Shown: one piece after another, positions 12,741-24,190 of the stretch
Layout: the number at the start of each line of letters is the position of its first letter
How positions within the stretch are numbered: position 1 is the stretch's first letter
DNA from: Ampullaceana balthica
Taxonomy: Eukaryota > Mollusca > Gastropoda > Lymnaeidae
DNA: 64,000 nucleotides
Assembly (NCBI GenBank): GCA_944989445.1
Contig: CALYLW010000284.1
Location: forward strand, 664,259 to 728,258
Direction: 5' to 3'
Program-made: the position numbers and the translations under genes
The notes under the pieces: model-generated
The model's input: only the letters and a program-made list of their open reading frames with translations
Database searches by the model: none
What the model was told of the DNA's origin: nothing

Positions 12741-12744
12741 ATCT

Positions 12745-12930
12745 CTATGTATCTCTATGTAGCATGTGTAGCCGTCAGCTATAGTTGACCTCGGCGGGTC
12801 ACTGGAGTTCACTCCAGCCCTCGATTTCACAGGGATCTGTCGCGCGGTGCGTATTATATTGAACATAATCAATGCTTTTAGTTATGTCTCATATATAAGG
12901 GATTTATAGTTAAAAACTTTGTTTTTACGT
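12745..12930 (+). repeat. Dispersed repeat with TTATGTCTCATATATAAGGG
   Basis: Contains GTTATGTCTCATATATAAGG, ATTTATAG and AAAAACTTTGTTTTTAC, which also occur at 38638-38692 and 30178-30215, and in reverse complement at 27969-28020, 29195-29240 and 30080-30135. The upstream part has GC-rich words (GCGCGGTGCGTATTATATTGAAC) resembling the TATAATACGCACC motif of the 28-30 kb array. It is a multicopy, non-coding repeat. Confidence 0.6.
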
Positions 12931-13399
12931 GTCGTTTAATTTAAAGTCATTTTTTCCAAACATTGTCATTCAAAATAATGTGAACTTGTTGACCTTTGTT
13001 TCTTCCTTTCTCACCTTTCAAACATTAACCCCTCCTCCTTTTCTCAATCAACCCAGCTTTCCTAAGCGGTAACGACGAGATCACAAACTCGGTTGCTGAA
13101 TATTATAGCGAAAATTAAAGTGATCTCAACAAACATTTTACACAGTGCCGCAGTACAAACAAGCACGTATAATAGGTAAAAACAAAGATTGCATTTAAAT
13201 GAGGAATAGTGTCTTGTCTTTAAATTAAGTAATAAAGAGATGAGTTGTTCATGCCTTGTAGTTTTCATTTTGAACTTTATTGATTCCTTTACTTAAAATT
13301 AACACAACTTAAAACACACACGTGATTATTACACCAGGGCTCAACACACCCATTGTAGGTAAGTTTACAGCTTATAAAAGAAAAAAAAACGACATTGCT

Positions 13400-14190
13400 G
13401 GCCCCTGGGGCCAAACAATACAAGATGAAAATTTCGAAACACCTGTTCATTTAAATCCGGATCATAATGGATATATTAATTAATAATTGTTAGGATCGTG
13501 TAAAATTGAATTGGCAATAAAATCTTAAACATTTATGAAAAAAAAACATGTTGGGCTCTTGCCTTGAAGGAAAATCCTTTTGGAGTTCTCTACCTATGGT
13601 ATTTTAATAAGAGCTGACAGTTTTTATATTTATATCAATTTTGGTCCAGATCCATTCATTTTTTAGCCATTTTCATTTGCTAACTCTTGGATCGTGTAAA
13701 ATTGAATGGGGAATTAAATCTCAAACATTTTGTTTTTGTACTAACTAATCGGGGGCCTCCTGCCCCGAAGGAAATAACATTAGGTGTTCAGGTGCCTATA
13801 GCAATATAATACAAGATATCAAGTTTTTATATACCACGTTTGGTCATGACCAATCAGCGTATCCAGGAGCTAACGCTGGAATTAACTTTTGGATAGCTCA
13901 TATAAGAAACAACAGAACATGACATTAAGGGGCCCGGCCCATTCGGTGCAGAATTGCACGTTCGAAACAACTGTTCATTTCAACACATTTCAAAATCATT
14001 TAATTTTTCTATATTTCTCCAACTCGTTTAAATTTAATGTGGGATTGAATGTAAAAAGTTTAAGAAAAAAGCCCTTTTGCCACAACGGCTCCGAAACAAT
14101 TGACATTAGGAGTTCAGTGCCCTTCAGTATTTTAATACAGGATCTGAGGTGTTTATATACCAAGTTTGGTTAAAATCAATTCATTTTCCT
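13400..14190 (+). repeat. Degenerate tandem repeat, units of about 200-280 bp
   Basis: Several diverged units share GGATCGTGTAAAATTGAAT, AAATCTCAAACATTT, a GCC-rich centre (TGCCCCGAAGGAA), TAGGAGTTCAGTGCC-like text, and TTTATATACCAAGTTTGGT. A 94-codon open frame across 13889-14173 is a by-product of the repeat. The last unit abuts the LINE fragment. Confidence 0.6.
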
Positions 14191-14204
14191 AGTCATTACT
14201 TAAC

Positions 14205-14900
14205 AGTTAGTGCAACAAAACCTCTAGTCTGTGCTCTTGTTCTAGCTCGTATTGATTATTGCGATTCTCTTCTGTCAGGTGCGCCAAAACAATGCATTGA
14301 AAAACTACAGAAAGTTCAAAATTCAGCTGCCAGACTAGTTCTGAAGGCAAAAAAACATGAACATGTTACTCCGCTACTTTACTCATTTCATTGGCTACCT
14401 ATACAAGCTCGAATTGATTACAAACTGGCTGTTCTCTGTCACAACTTCTTTTCTGACTCATCCCTTTCCTATCTTACTGAGATTCTGTCGGTATACTCAC
14501 CCAGTCGTCAGCTACGCTCTTCTGCTGACACGCGCATTCTCTGTGTTCCTAAGACACGAACTAAAACTTTATGCGAAAGGTCATTCTTCTTTTGTGCAGC
14601 CAAACAATGGAATTCTCTGCCACTACACATCCGTAGTATTCCAACTACCAAGTCCTTCAAGACTGCACTTAAGACGCATCATTTAAAATGTATTTACAGA
14701 ACTAATGAAACAACATTTCTTTTAATGACTAACGTAGCTTATGTGTAATGTACTGTCCTTTATGTTGTTATTATGGTATGAATGGTTATTTGATTATTAT
14801 ATGTATGTTATGATCTTTATGTAAAGCGCTGTGAGCCCGGTTCCTTGCTGGGATACAGAGCTATATAAATTATCAATTATTATTATTATTATTATTAACG
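14205..14900 (+). pseudogene. 5'-truncated LINE (L2/CR1 type), C-terminal ORF2 end
   Basis: The frame from about 14209 to the stop at 14746-14748 encodes the C-terminal end of a non-LTR reverse transcriptase: LARIDYCDSLLSGAP, LQKVQNSAARL, FHWLPIQARIDYKL, RSSADTRILCVPKTRTKT, and W-N-S-L-P-L-H-I-R before SFKTALKTH. These are hallmark strings of L2/CR1-like elements. The 3' end has GTAAAGCGCTGTGAG and a TATATAAAT motif, then an ATT microsatellite tail (14877-14900), as usual for this group. The catalytic F-A-D-D part is missing, so the copy is dead. The frame itself is intact, which suggests fairly recent insertion. Confidence 0.85.
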
Positions 14901-15160
14901 CTTAGACTAATTTTTATGTAGCGCATTTAAGCAAAACACAACATATAGGGCCCCCGGAGCCCCATGAGTGTTAAATTTTAACAAAAATTTACACAGTTAC
15001 CATTCCGGGAGCTTACATAACAATCTCCCAAAGTTTCATGGCGATCTGAAAAATGGTTTAATCAACTATAAAGGACATGCATTCATACACACAAATACAT
15101 TTCTATACTAATAAAAGCCAAAGCACTCACCCACTCAACATCAATTCTCCAACTTACCGT

Positions 15161-15990
15161 GTAGGTAGAAGCATGAAGCTTTGGAAATTGTTGAGTAGCC
15201 TCTCGTGACGATAATTGGCGTAAAAGAAATTTAAAATTCACACTGATGGGGGCCGGGGGCCCAAAAACGTTTTTTTCCTAATATGGGCTTTGTAAAAATA
15301 ATAAAAATCACTAATTCTCCTATTCCCCGAGTAGGTAGAAGCATCAAACTTTCGGGAGTTGTAGAGTACACTTTCACGACAATAATTGGCGAAAGGGAAT
15401 TTTAAAATTCCCATTCATGGCTGGGGCCCAAATGTATTTTTTACTAATATTAGCTACATAATAATTGAAAATCACAAATTCTCCTATTTCCCTTGTAGGT
15501 AGAAGCATGAAACTTTGGGAAGTTGCTGAGTAAACTTCAGCGATGGTAACAGACGAAAAACATATTTAAATTATTACTCCCCAGGGGCAACTGCCCAAAC
15601 GTATTTTTTTTTCTTATTTAAAAAAACTGACTCATCACTAATTCTCCAACTTCCCGTGTAGGTAGAAGCATGAAACTTTGGGAAGTTTATGAGAACACTC
15701 CAACGACGATAATTGTGGAATTTATTTTTAATTACCACTTATTGGGGGCCAAGGGCCCAAAAGTAGTTTCTTCCTTTTATGAGCTATATAAAAATAGAAA
15801 ACCACTAAATCTCATATTCTCGGGTAGGTAGAAGCATGAAACTTTGGGAAGTTGTGTGCACTTCAGCGATATTAACAGGCAAAAAAATATTTAAATTATC
15901 ACTCTCTCCACTCACTGGGGGCCGGGGGCCCAAATGTAGCTTTTTCACCTTGAGTCAAATAAAATTTATTTAAACTTTGGATACTATGTC
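15161..15990 (+). repeat. Tandem repeat of about 165 bp, five units, inside the Helitron
   Basis: GTAGGTAGAAGCATGAAAC-type unit starts fall at about 15161, 15331, 15495, 15658 and 15824, giving periods of 163-170 bases. Each unit continues TTTGGGAAGTTG, a purine/AT part, and a G/C-run (GGGGGCCGGGGGCCC-like). The same unit occurs at least three times in the Helitron at 43549-44983, with a period of about 162. Confidence 0.85.
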
Positions 15991-17384
15991 AATGGATTTT
16001 GGACAAAACTTGGAATAAAAAAAACTTGATTGCCTATATTATAACAGGACATTTACAATTTATTTTTCTTTTTTTTCGAGCTGAGGGCCCCTAATCTCAA
16101 TTTTGTAAACGTTTAAGACATTTAACCATTAGATTTTACATAATTTTTGTTTAAAATATTTACAAACAAATATATCCACCATAATCCAGATTGAAACAAA
16201 CTGTTGTTTTGAAAATTACATCTTACACTGATAGGACCCCCGAGCCCCTATTTTAGTTTATTTTCAGCCATATAAATTGTATTTTATTCATCCCACGGCC
16301 ATAAACTTTGGGAAGTTTTTAAGTATGCTCCCACGAAGTTTTGTGTAATTAAAATTTATTTAAAACACCACTTATTATTGTTTCTGTTTTTTTCTGTACA
16401 TTTCTAGAACTGAATTGGAAGCACTTCACTAAATGTATAAAAAGGGCCCGACATTATTTATTTACGACAGAAAGTCTATTTTCATTTGTTTTGGGGTATT
16501 ATTTATATATTTTTTTCAACTTCGAATACCTCTATCAGTACTACGATAACTATCACTATATTTGGATTTGATTAAAGAATTGAGAACAAGATGCAAAATT
16601 ACTTTTAAAGGTAAGTTAAGATATTTTTCTACAAATTACTATAGGCTTTAAAAATGTTTACTCCGTTCTAATTCATTATTATTATTATATGATATAAATG
16701 TACTACTAATTCTACTAAATTTATATAATTAAATTAATATAAATTACTATCCGTTAACCACATATTATATATATATATATATAAATCGGCTTCCAAAATT
16801 GCAGGAGATGCCTGAGCAACGTCAGCTGCAACTTCAGATTGAGCTCGAAAAGAAAGAAAACATCAAGGGCGTCAGAGACACAAGAAATACGTGAGTTAAA
16901 ACTTCGAGAACAGGGCTGTGTATGAAGGGCGTCTGAGAAACCAGAACAAAGTGAGTTATGAATTAGCAAAAGGAGAGAACAGGACAGTGTGTAACTTTAT
17001 TTAAGGTTTATTTAAAATATTATAGAGTATTCTAAATTTTATCTTTGCGGGATCTCTGTTATTTTTTAGCCTGTTTTACTGGAACACGTTTTAAAGTATT
17101 ACCCCCATTATTTGTAAAACTTTGAATGTAATATTAGTCTTATATTCACTTGATTCGGGTATGATGTAAAATATTATAGAAGCTTCTGTAATTTAATTTT
17201 CCGGTAGGTCTCTGTAATTTAAAACAGATTTTAATTTGATTCAATTTAAGGTTTTATCCAATTGCTTTTTTGACTGATTTTCAGTATGTAAACCTCACGG
17301 GATGGAATGTCTAAAATATTCTAGAAAATTCTAAAGTTAATTTTTGCATGATCTCCGTTGATTGTTAGTCTCTTTTATTGGAAC

Positions 17385-18030
17385 AAATTTTGAAGTTGGG
17401 AAAGGGATCATCTTGGTGTAAGGAATTTGACAAAGTATTGGATTCCATTATGCAACGGGATAATAGTGGAGAAAAGGATTCGACCAATAACGGGATTCCA
17501 TTTTGCATTAGGATACTACTGGGATATGTGATCCCACCGATGTATCACATTGGAAAAATGGATTGCATCACAAACAAGATCCCTTATGCCACGAGATCAA
17601 GGGAAAGGGATTTTACCAAAAACGGGATCCCTCAATGCAACGGGATAATATTGAGATATGTGATCCCATCAAAATATGGTATTTTATATTTTAAAAGGAT
17701 TTACTGCATGAATGGGATCCCATTACGCAACAGATCATTATGGGGTAGGTAACCGCAAAGAAATATGAAATAATTTTGGTGAAGGGGATTCTACTGAAAA
17801 TGAAATCCCTTTATGCAACGGGATGATACTGGGCTATGAAATCCCATCAAAATATGTTATTTTAAAGGGGAAAAGGATTTACTTCGTGAATGGGATCCCA
17901 TAAGGCAACATTATCATAATGGGGAATGTAATCTAAAAAACAACAAGGAATCAGATAGGGGACAGGGATTTCACCTAGAGCGGAATCACACAAATGAGAA
18001 AGGGATCCTATTGGACTGTAGACAAGCAAT
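17385..18030 (+). repeat. GGGATCCC-rich tandem repeat inside the Helitron
   Basis: Repeated blocks contain ATGGGATCCCATTACGCAAC, TGCAACGGGATAATA, GGATATGTGATCCCATCAA and AAAGGATTTACT at roughly 95/190-base spacing. The units are imperfectly palindromic around GGGATCCC. The 124-codon open frame at 17378-17752 is produced by this repetition and shows no protein features. Confidence 0.7.
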
Positions 18031-18945
18031 TGGAGACAATTTTATTATCATGCATGTTTACATCAAACATGTATACTAGAATCAAAATTTGAGCAATTTT
18101 AATTGATAATATTCAATTAATTTTGTAGCGCAATACTTAAAATATAAGTTGAATTTTTTAAGTCAATCCAGAGTTATAAAGTAGTATGTATGTATGTATG
18201 TATTAAACTTTAAAATTTTTGTGAACATATTTAATAATAATTTGATACATTCATATCTCATGTATCCATCAAATTATTTTTTTTCTCTTTTAAATATTGA
18301 CGTTTTTCAGAAACAAAATATTATTATGTGTTTAAAGTCAAAAGTTTAAATATAATAAACATTTTAAAAATAATTCAACTACTTTTGTTTCTCTTTATAC
18401 AACTTTGAAACTTATAGAGTGGATAGTATTATCAGTATACAAATAGTTTTGGTATTTTGGTATATCTCCCTAGGCTATAATAATTACTACTATACTGAAT
18501 CATATCTCTCAGTAGATTAAATGGCGCCAAGAAAGTACATCAACAGATGATAGTATCCCGAATCAGAAAGGGATCCTATTTGAATGTAGACAAGTAATCG
18601 GAAACAATTTTCCAATGGACCATAGTAAATAGGATTCGCACGGATAATTTGACTTCAATGGCTACTAGGCTGTTCTGTTATTTTGGGATAAGAAGATTTT
18701 TTAAAAAATGAGAACCACAATACAGACCCGGGTGAAGCCGGGTATATCAGCTAGTTAATTATAACAGGAAGAATATATATATTTTTTACGAATCTCTTTT
18801 TTTATAACAAAACTACAAGTTACTGAAATTTGTTGACCCAAAACTTACAAATTGAGGCATCTGCAATTAAAACCAATTAATATTTGTGTTTGTTTATTTA
18901 TTTCCTTACATTCTTCACGGTTTTTCTTTTTATATTTATAACAAA

Positions 18946-19490
18946 CTAGATACGAGCCTCTGCGTAGCATAAGTCGCAGACTTGCTCATAGATAGTGCAA
19001 AGAATGGAGGGAAAGAACGGACACAAACTACAGCACGAAGAAATCAGAACAACGCGTGTGAACGTCGGGGCAGGGGTGGGGGTGGGGGTTGCCAACGCAT
19101 TGTTGGTCTCGAGACATTCGCACCTTCCCCACCCTGCACCATTCTAGCTTGCCAAGTGTAAACTGTGATTTTCCGACCCTAGCGAGGGTCAGCCATTTTC
19201 GCAGAAAAGGGGGAAAAGAACGGGCACACAGAAACATTTTAAAAAAAATATAATGTTTCCTCTGGTGCTTAAACCCAGGACCTTCCGCGTTTTAGGCAAA
19301 TGTGATAACCCCTACACTACGAATCACATGTTATGCTGTGAATGAACAACGCAAGAAGAACCATAGTTGCCCCTCTCTCAACTACCTCCGCTAGCCAAAC
19401 CATAAACTGATTGGCCGACCCCAGCAAGGGTCATTCATCATGCTTATTTGCACATACTCGCTTTGGTGAATTATCTATTTATATATTTTT
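18946..19490 (-). mobile_element. Helitron relic, minus strand, same family as 26173-27226
   Basis: Read on the minus strand it ends in CTAG (18949-18946) followed by T, preceded by the GCATAAGTC/GACTTGCTCAT sequence that also precedes the 3' end of the Helitron at 26173-27226. Further in are CGTTCTTTCCCTCC-like and GGTCGG/CGCTAGGGTC-like words shared by both copies. The 3' hairpin is decayed. The 5' end is only approximate. Confidence 0.55.
19264..19327 (-). pseudogene. tRNA-Val-like sequence inside the Helitron relic
   Basis: On the minus strand it reads TTCGTAGTGTAGGGGTTATC, an A-box and D-arm of tRNA-Val type, then an anticodon region resembling CTAAAAC, then GGTCCTGGGTTTAAGCACC, a damaged T-arm and B-box. 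The acceptor stem is lost. A better-preserved copy sits at the equivalent place in the Helitron at 26173-27226. Confidence 0.6.
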
Positions 19491-20100
19491 TTTTGTTCAT
19501 GTAGTTTTGAAATATCATTCCAGTTTTAATTTTAGGTATTAGACGGCATTGAATTTTTAAATACGTTTCATTGAAAATTATGGCTGAAAATGTTTAGCAT
19601 TCACCGTTAATTATTGTTGTATAATGCAATCTTAAGTTTTATGCATACTATAATTATTTGTATAACGTGCTCAAACTTTACCTTTAATTATATCAATAAT
19701 TACAGTTATTACTTTATCTTTACTATTCTATAATGCAAATGACCATGAATATCTCTTACTGTTGTAACAAAGTATTGTAACATTGACACTATGAATTCAA
19801 TGTATGAATACCTTTGAATCTATGATCACCTCCCCTAGAAAATATATTAGAATTTCTGTTAAAAAAGTTGTTTGGTCAATATACTTCAGTTTCAATGGGC
19901 ATGTCCCTGGAAAAGGAAAAATACGGCACTGCAGATTACCAAAAATTACAATATTGCAATGTCGATCGTTGTGTATTTTGTAGTATATGAAGCATAAATT
20001 ACTCATTTACAATGCTGCACGGCTGACTCAGTGTGTACCATATTTGACACAATGTGCAGTCAAATTCATTTCATTCACTCTGCAGGCTAATCACATTATC
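19491..20100. other. Intergenic DNA, nothing recognised
   Basis: AT-rich; the 69-codon minus-strand frame at 20006-19797 has no recognisable features. Confidence 0.45.
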
Positions 20101-20105
20101 ATTAT

Positions 20106-20560
20106 ATGATAAAAGCCGAAATATTAGCCAGGTCAGGACTACCCAGCATCCACAATAGCCTCATGCAGTGCCAACTACTCTGGGCGGGGCATGTAGTGCG
20201 CATGCCCGACTATCGGCTCCCAAAGAGGCTCTTCTATGGTGAGCTTACTGCAGGGCATAAAGCACGCGGAAGTCCACACGGATGCATTTAAAACTGCTCT
20301 AAAGGCCTTTGACATTAGTCATGACTCCTGGAAGGCAGCAACCAGTGACCGAGCCCACTGGCGCTCTATGATACTGAATCGGCAGCTGTCCGTGAGGCTA
20401 ATAGACAACAGGCTACCAAGACCAAATGTCAAGCCAGGAAGGACCGTATCCAAAACCCTCCTGAATGGATCCCATCAATTTCATGTCCGAAAATTTCATG
20501 CTAGAATATGGTTAATAAGCCACCAGAGGACACACATGACGGCCTAGAACAGGACAAATA
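20106..20560 (+). pseudogene. LINE reverse-transcriptase C-terminal fragment (RTE/jockey-like), frameshifted
   Basis: The first frame carries GLPSIHNSLMQCQLLWAGHV, R-M-P-D-Y-R-L-P-K-R-L-F-Y-G-E-L and GHKARGSPHGC. A single-base frameshift near 20285 moves the reading to FKTALKAFDISHDSWKAATS, D-R-A-H-W-R-S-M. Together these match the conserved C-terminal tail seen in many animal LINE ORF2 proteins (RWAGHVVRMPD, then DRPLWR). There is no catalytic domain. The GC content is higher than in the surroundings. Confidence 0.8.
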
Positions 20561-21340
20561 TGATGAGAGTGGTAAACGTCGACTATGATGGACGAACAAC
20601 AGCACTATGATAAAAGCAATGAAAGCTGAACCTGACAACTAAAATATCAATTGCATTGTTCATTATGTTGGTCTGTTGCTGTCTGGTTACACTATCAACA
20701 CTTTAGAGCTGTCATTGGATCACTTGTTCTCAAGAAAACAAAGATTATAATTCTTCGAATAATTGTCAAATGTCTTTGTCTGTTTGTTGTTGAGTTATGA
20801 CCATCTAAATAACACACCCTTATTCCTGGAATTTAGCCTTAACGTTCGTTTTACCAAACACATTTTTTTACCATTGAAAGTAATCGATTACATTTCGAAC
20901 GTACAACGGTTCAATGTTCATGACACATTTTAACCCTTGTAATATTTTAAATTCTACCCTATTGTAGCTCCTACAGATGTATCTATAATAGCAGTGAATC
21001 TCCCTTTTATACCATTTCATTATTACATACTGAGAAGTTTTTTTTGAAAAAATGACACTTCAATTAAAACATGCACTGTACCGTGAGAAATAATATATCG
21101 AGATAAATAAATATGTATGAATTTCGTTATTTTTATAATGACTTTCCCCCCTTTCATTAATAATGCGTTCGAAGACCGGTAGTTGTGTTGCTAGAAAAGA
21201 GTAATATAAAATATTGGAGTTAGTTCGGATCAATTCGTGTCTACCATTTGTTAAACCACGCTTAATAATACTAACATAAATATTTAAAATATATTAAAAT
21301 ATAATAAATATGATTTAACAGGATCAGTTTGGTTGTTACT
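20561..21340. other. Intergenic DNA, nothing recognised
   Basis: AT-rich sequence between the LINE tail and the duplication at 21345. Confidence 0.45.
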
Positions 21341-22444
21341 TAGCAGTGAATTTCATTATAAGGCGTGTATCTTATCTAACCTTATTAATATCTTTTTTAT
21401 TTTAAAAAGTTATTATAAAAGTGTTACTTATTTAATTTGATTAGTACATCAGGTAAGTATCAGCTTATATACTTTTTCATAGTAATATTAATGATATCTT
21501 GTGTATTTCGTGGATTAAAGTGCCACAAAATGTGTGTTATTTTCTTTATGAAACCTTCAGGATTATTATCGGATATTGTGATACGTGAGAAATTTTTGGG
21601 ATTATTAATTGAAGGTAAGTAACATTTTAAAGTTATAATTTGTTATAACTGACAACCAAGCGCTGTCTTAAAACAACAATTAGATCAGCTAGAAGTAGCC
21701 CTAATAAACTGTCACCCTAAATATGCAAACACCAATTCAAATTTATTTAAATGGAATATTATATTTCAAAAGCAACATCTTTTGAACTGGCTAGCTATAT
21801 TAGATCATGGGGCGAATTTGACCTCGCCTCTACCTCAAAAATAGTTTCCAATTTTCTTTACGACTTATCCCTCTACTACGATATTGAAAGTCTTATATAA
21901 TAAATCAGTTGTTTTTTAAAAACTTTTAAAGCAGGTACTTTCATTATAAGGCGTGTCACTGATCTTACTTTCTTAATATCCTTTTTAAAAAAAAAGTTAT
22001 TATAAAAAAGGTTACTTCTTTAAGTATTACTTGTTAAGTTCATCTTAAGTAACAGTAGGTAGTCCAAACTGATTTTATTTTTTAGCATTAGACATTTTTG
22101 GTGTCTTTCATTTTATAGTACTTTTTATTCTAAGACATTGGGAAAAAAATTACAAAGTTATCTTAAGAAACAAAAAAGTTATGTTATTTTTAAATTTTTT
22201 GAAAAATGGCCAAAAATGGTGTTTTTTTTTACTTTTCAAAAAAGGTCATGTTCAGAGACCTGTATTTTCTAAAATAATTGACTGAGATGTCTAGGAATTG
22301 GTCAGGTTACTACAAAATATACAATGTAGCAGCCCAATTTTTTCAGGCAACTACATTGATTCATTCAAAAGTAAAAAAATAATTAAAAATTCACAATGTA
22401 CTTTTTTTTTCGACCAAAAATAGCGTAAAATGCAAAAATTAAAA

Positions 22445-23510
22445 AATTCATAAAAAATTATGCGATTGACATAAATAAGCATAACATGCATCAAATTAAA
22501 GATATTTTTAATTTGCACAATAAGCAATGTGAATCAATAGCATTTAAGTACATTTATATGCTTTAAAACAAGTTCAAATATACCCACCCCATGTTATTTT
22601 AAAAAATTGAACATATTAAAAAAATCATTAAAAATGCTTGGCATAACACAATTGGATCAAAGGCATTTTAAAATGTTCTCAAATATATTTAATTATAAAA
22701 AAATGAACTTACAGAAATATTATCAATGCTCAACCCCATAAAAATAGATTTTAAAAGTGGAATGAAATGATACAAAAAAAAGAAACAATAAAAATGTCAC
22801 CTCGTCACAAAAAATCAATATATCAAACATCATACATCAAATTAAAGGTAGCTTTAATAAGCCTAACAATTTATGTGCATGAATTGAAAAAAAGAATCAT
22901 TTTAATCACTTTAATTCATGAAATCCTTCAAACTAGTACCCACTACAGTACCAGTACATGATTATAAAAAATTCACAACTTAATAAATTCATAATAAATT
23001 ATGCAATTGATATAAATAATCATACAATACATCAAATAAAGGATAATCCTCATCAGCACAATTAGCAATATTAATCAATAGCATTTAAGTACATTTACAT
23101 GCTTTAAAATGAATTCAAAGTTACCCACCCCACGTTATTTTTAAATAAGGAAGTTTTTTTTTAATTATAAAAATGCTTGGCATAACACAATTGGATCAAA
23201 AGCGTTTTAAAATATTCTCAGATATATCTACTTATAACAAAATGAACTTATAGAAATATTATCAACGCTCAACCCAATAAAAAATAGATTTTAAAAGTAG
23301 CAAGAAATGATACAAAAATTTAACAATAAAAGTCTCGTTATCATTAAAATCAACATATCAAACATCATATTAAAGTTAAAGGTAATTTTTAGTAAGCCTT
23401 AAAATTTCTGTGAATGAATAGCAAAAAGAATTAGTTCAGGCACTTTCATTCATAAAATCCTTTTAACTAGAACCACCACAGAACTAGTTATTATTTAAAA
23501 AATTGATTGA
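22445..23510 (+). repeat. Direct duplication, period about 539 bp, inside the transposon
   Basis: AAAATGCTTGGCATAACACA and ATTATCAA(T/C)GCTCAACCC start the matched parts at about 22631 and 23170. The two copies then run in parallel to the ACTAG..ACCCAC / ACTAG..ACCACC text near 22935 and 23470. The copies differ by several percent plus indels. There is no coding content. Confidence 0.75.
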
Positions 23511-23656
23511 AATTTCTTTTTACCTCTTCTTCTTCAAATAACATAATATTAGTATTACAAAACTATAATTTTTTAATGCCTTTCCTTTTATAACCACAGG
23601 AAGTTGATGAATGTGATACTTCAGAGCAAGTATCATCAAAGTTTCTTTTTAAAAAG

Positions 23657-24190
23657 TCAATCACAAATGTCAGAGATCCAAACTATAGTGTTATATTCTG
23701 AATCATTTTCATCATAATGTAATAAATTTAATAGCAATTGAAAAATAAATTGTGATTTACACAGCCGTTCCATAGATCTGAACAGTTCTAAATCTATAAC
23801 AATTTGATTAGTTAATTTAACTTTACTACAGGTTGTTTTATCAAAATAAATAGGTATAAATACATTTGCTAAAGTAATACCACACTTATCCAAGGCTGGA
23901 GACAAGAAATCCAGGGTTCAATGGCGTTGTTAAATAATCCATCAAAGAATCAGTCCCAGAAAGTGTCACAACTCTAGAAACCACACGCTCCATTTTTCTA
24001 ACAAATCGATCTGGTCGGTAGTGACTTTCAGGAAACAGTTTCTTGAACCAGTTTGCAACATCCTTGTTTTGCCCTGGAGCTTGATGATGTGCAACATGAA
24101 AATCAAACTATAAGTTCTAGGAACTGGTGGAGGCTGTGGTCTTCTTCCTTTTCCTTTTGCTAGAAATGATGCACACAGGCCATCAAGAAT
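23657..24190 (-). pseudogene. Broken transposon-encoded ORF of unknown type
   Basis: On the minus strand the frames include WFKKLFPESHYRPDRFVRKM, then VVSRVVTLSGTDSLMDYLTT and, after a frameshift, an 82-codon open stretch (23905-23657) starting SPALDKCGITLANVFIPIYF. It lies wholly within the transposon 22056-25973, so it is probably its decayed transposase or a second protein. I cannot assign a superfamily: no DDE triad, BED or THAP finger is visible. Confidence 0.4.

Larger units (their letters stand above)
15102..18754 (+). mobile_element. Helitron, about 3.65 kb
   Basis: The 5' end TCTATACTAATAAAAGCC and the 3' end with a perfect hairpin (ACCCGG-GTGAAG-CCGGGT, 18726-18743) eleven bases before CTAG, followed by T, are canonical Helitron termini. 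The inside is tandem-repeat DNA: five units of about 165 bp at the 5' side and GGGATCC-rich repeats at 17385-18010. No Rep/helicase frame is present, so it is non-autonomous. The base before the 5' TC is T, not the expected A, so the exact 5' end is slightly uncertain. Confidence 0.75.

Noticed and set aside
15161..15990. CRISPR-like array (regular repeats)
   Set aside because: Units are about 165 bp and contiguous, without unique spacers, inside a eukaryotic Helitron.
17378..17752. 124-codon plus-strand ORF
   Set aside because: It lies entirely within the GGGATCCC tandem repeat of a Helitron; its residues simply echo the repeat and there is no start context or homology.
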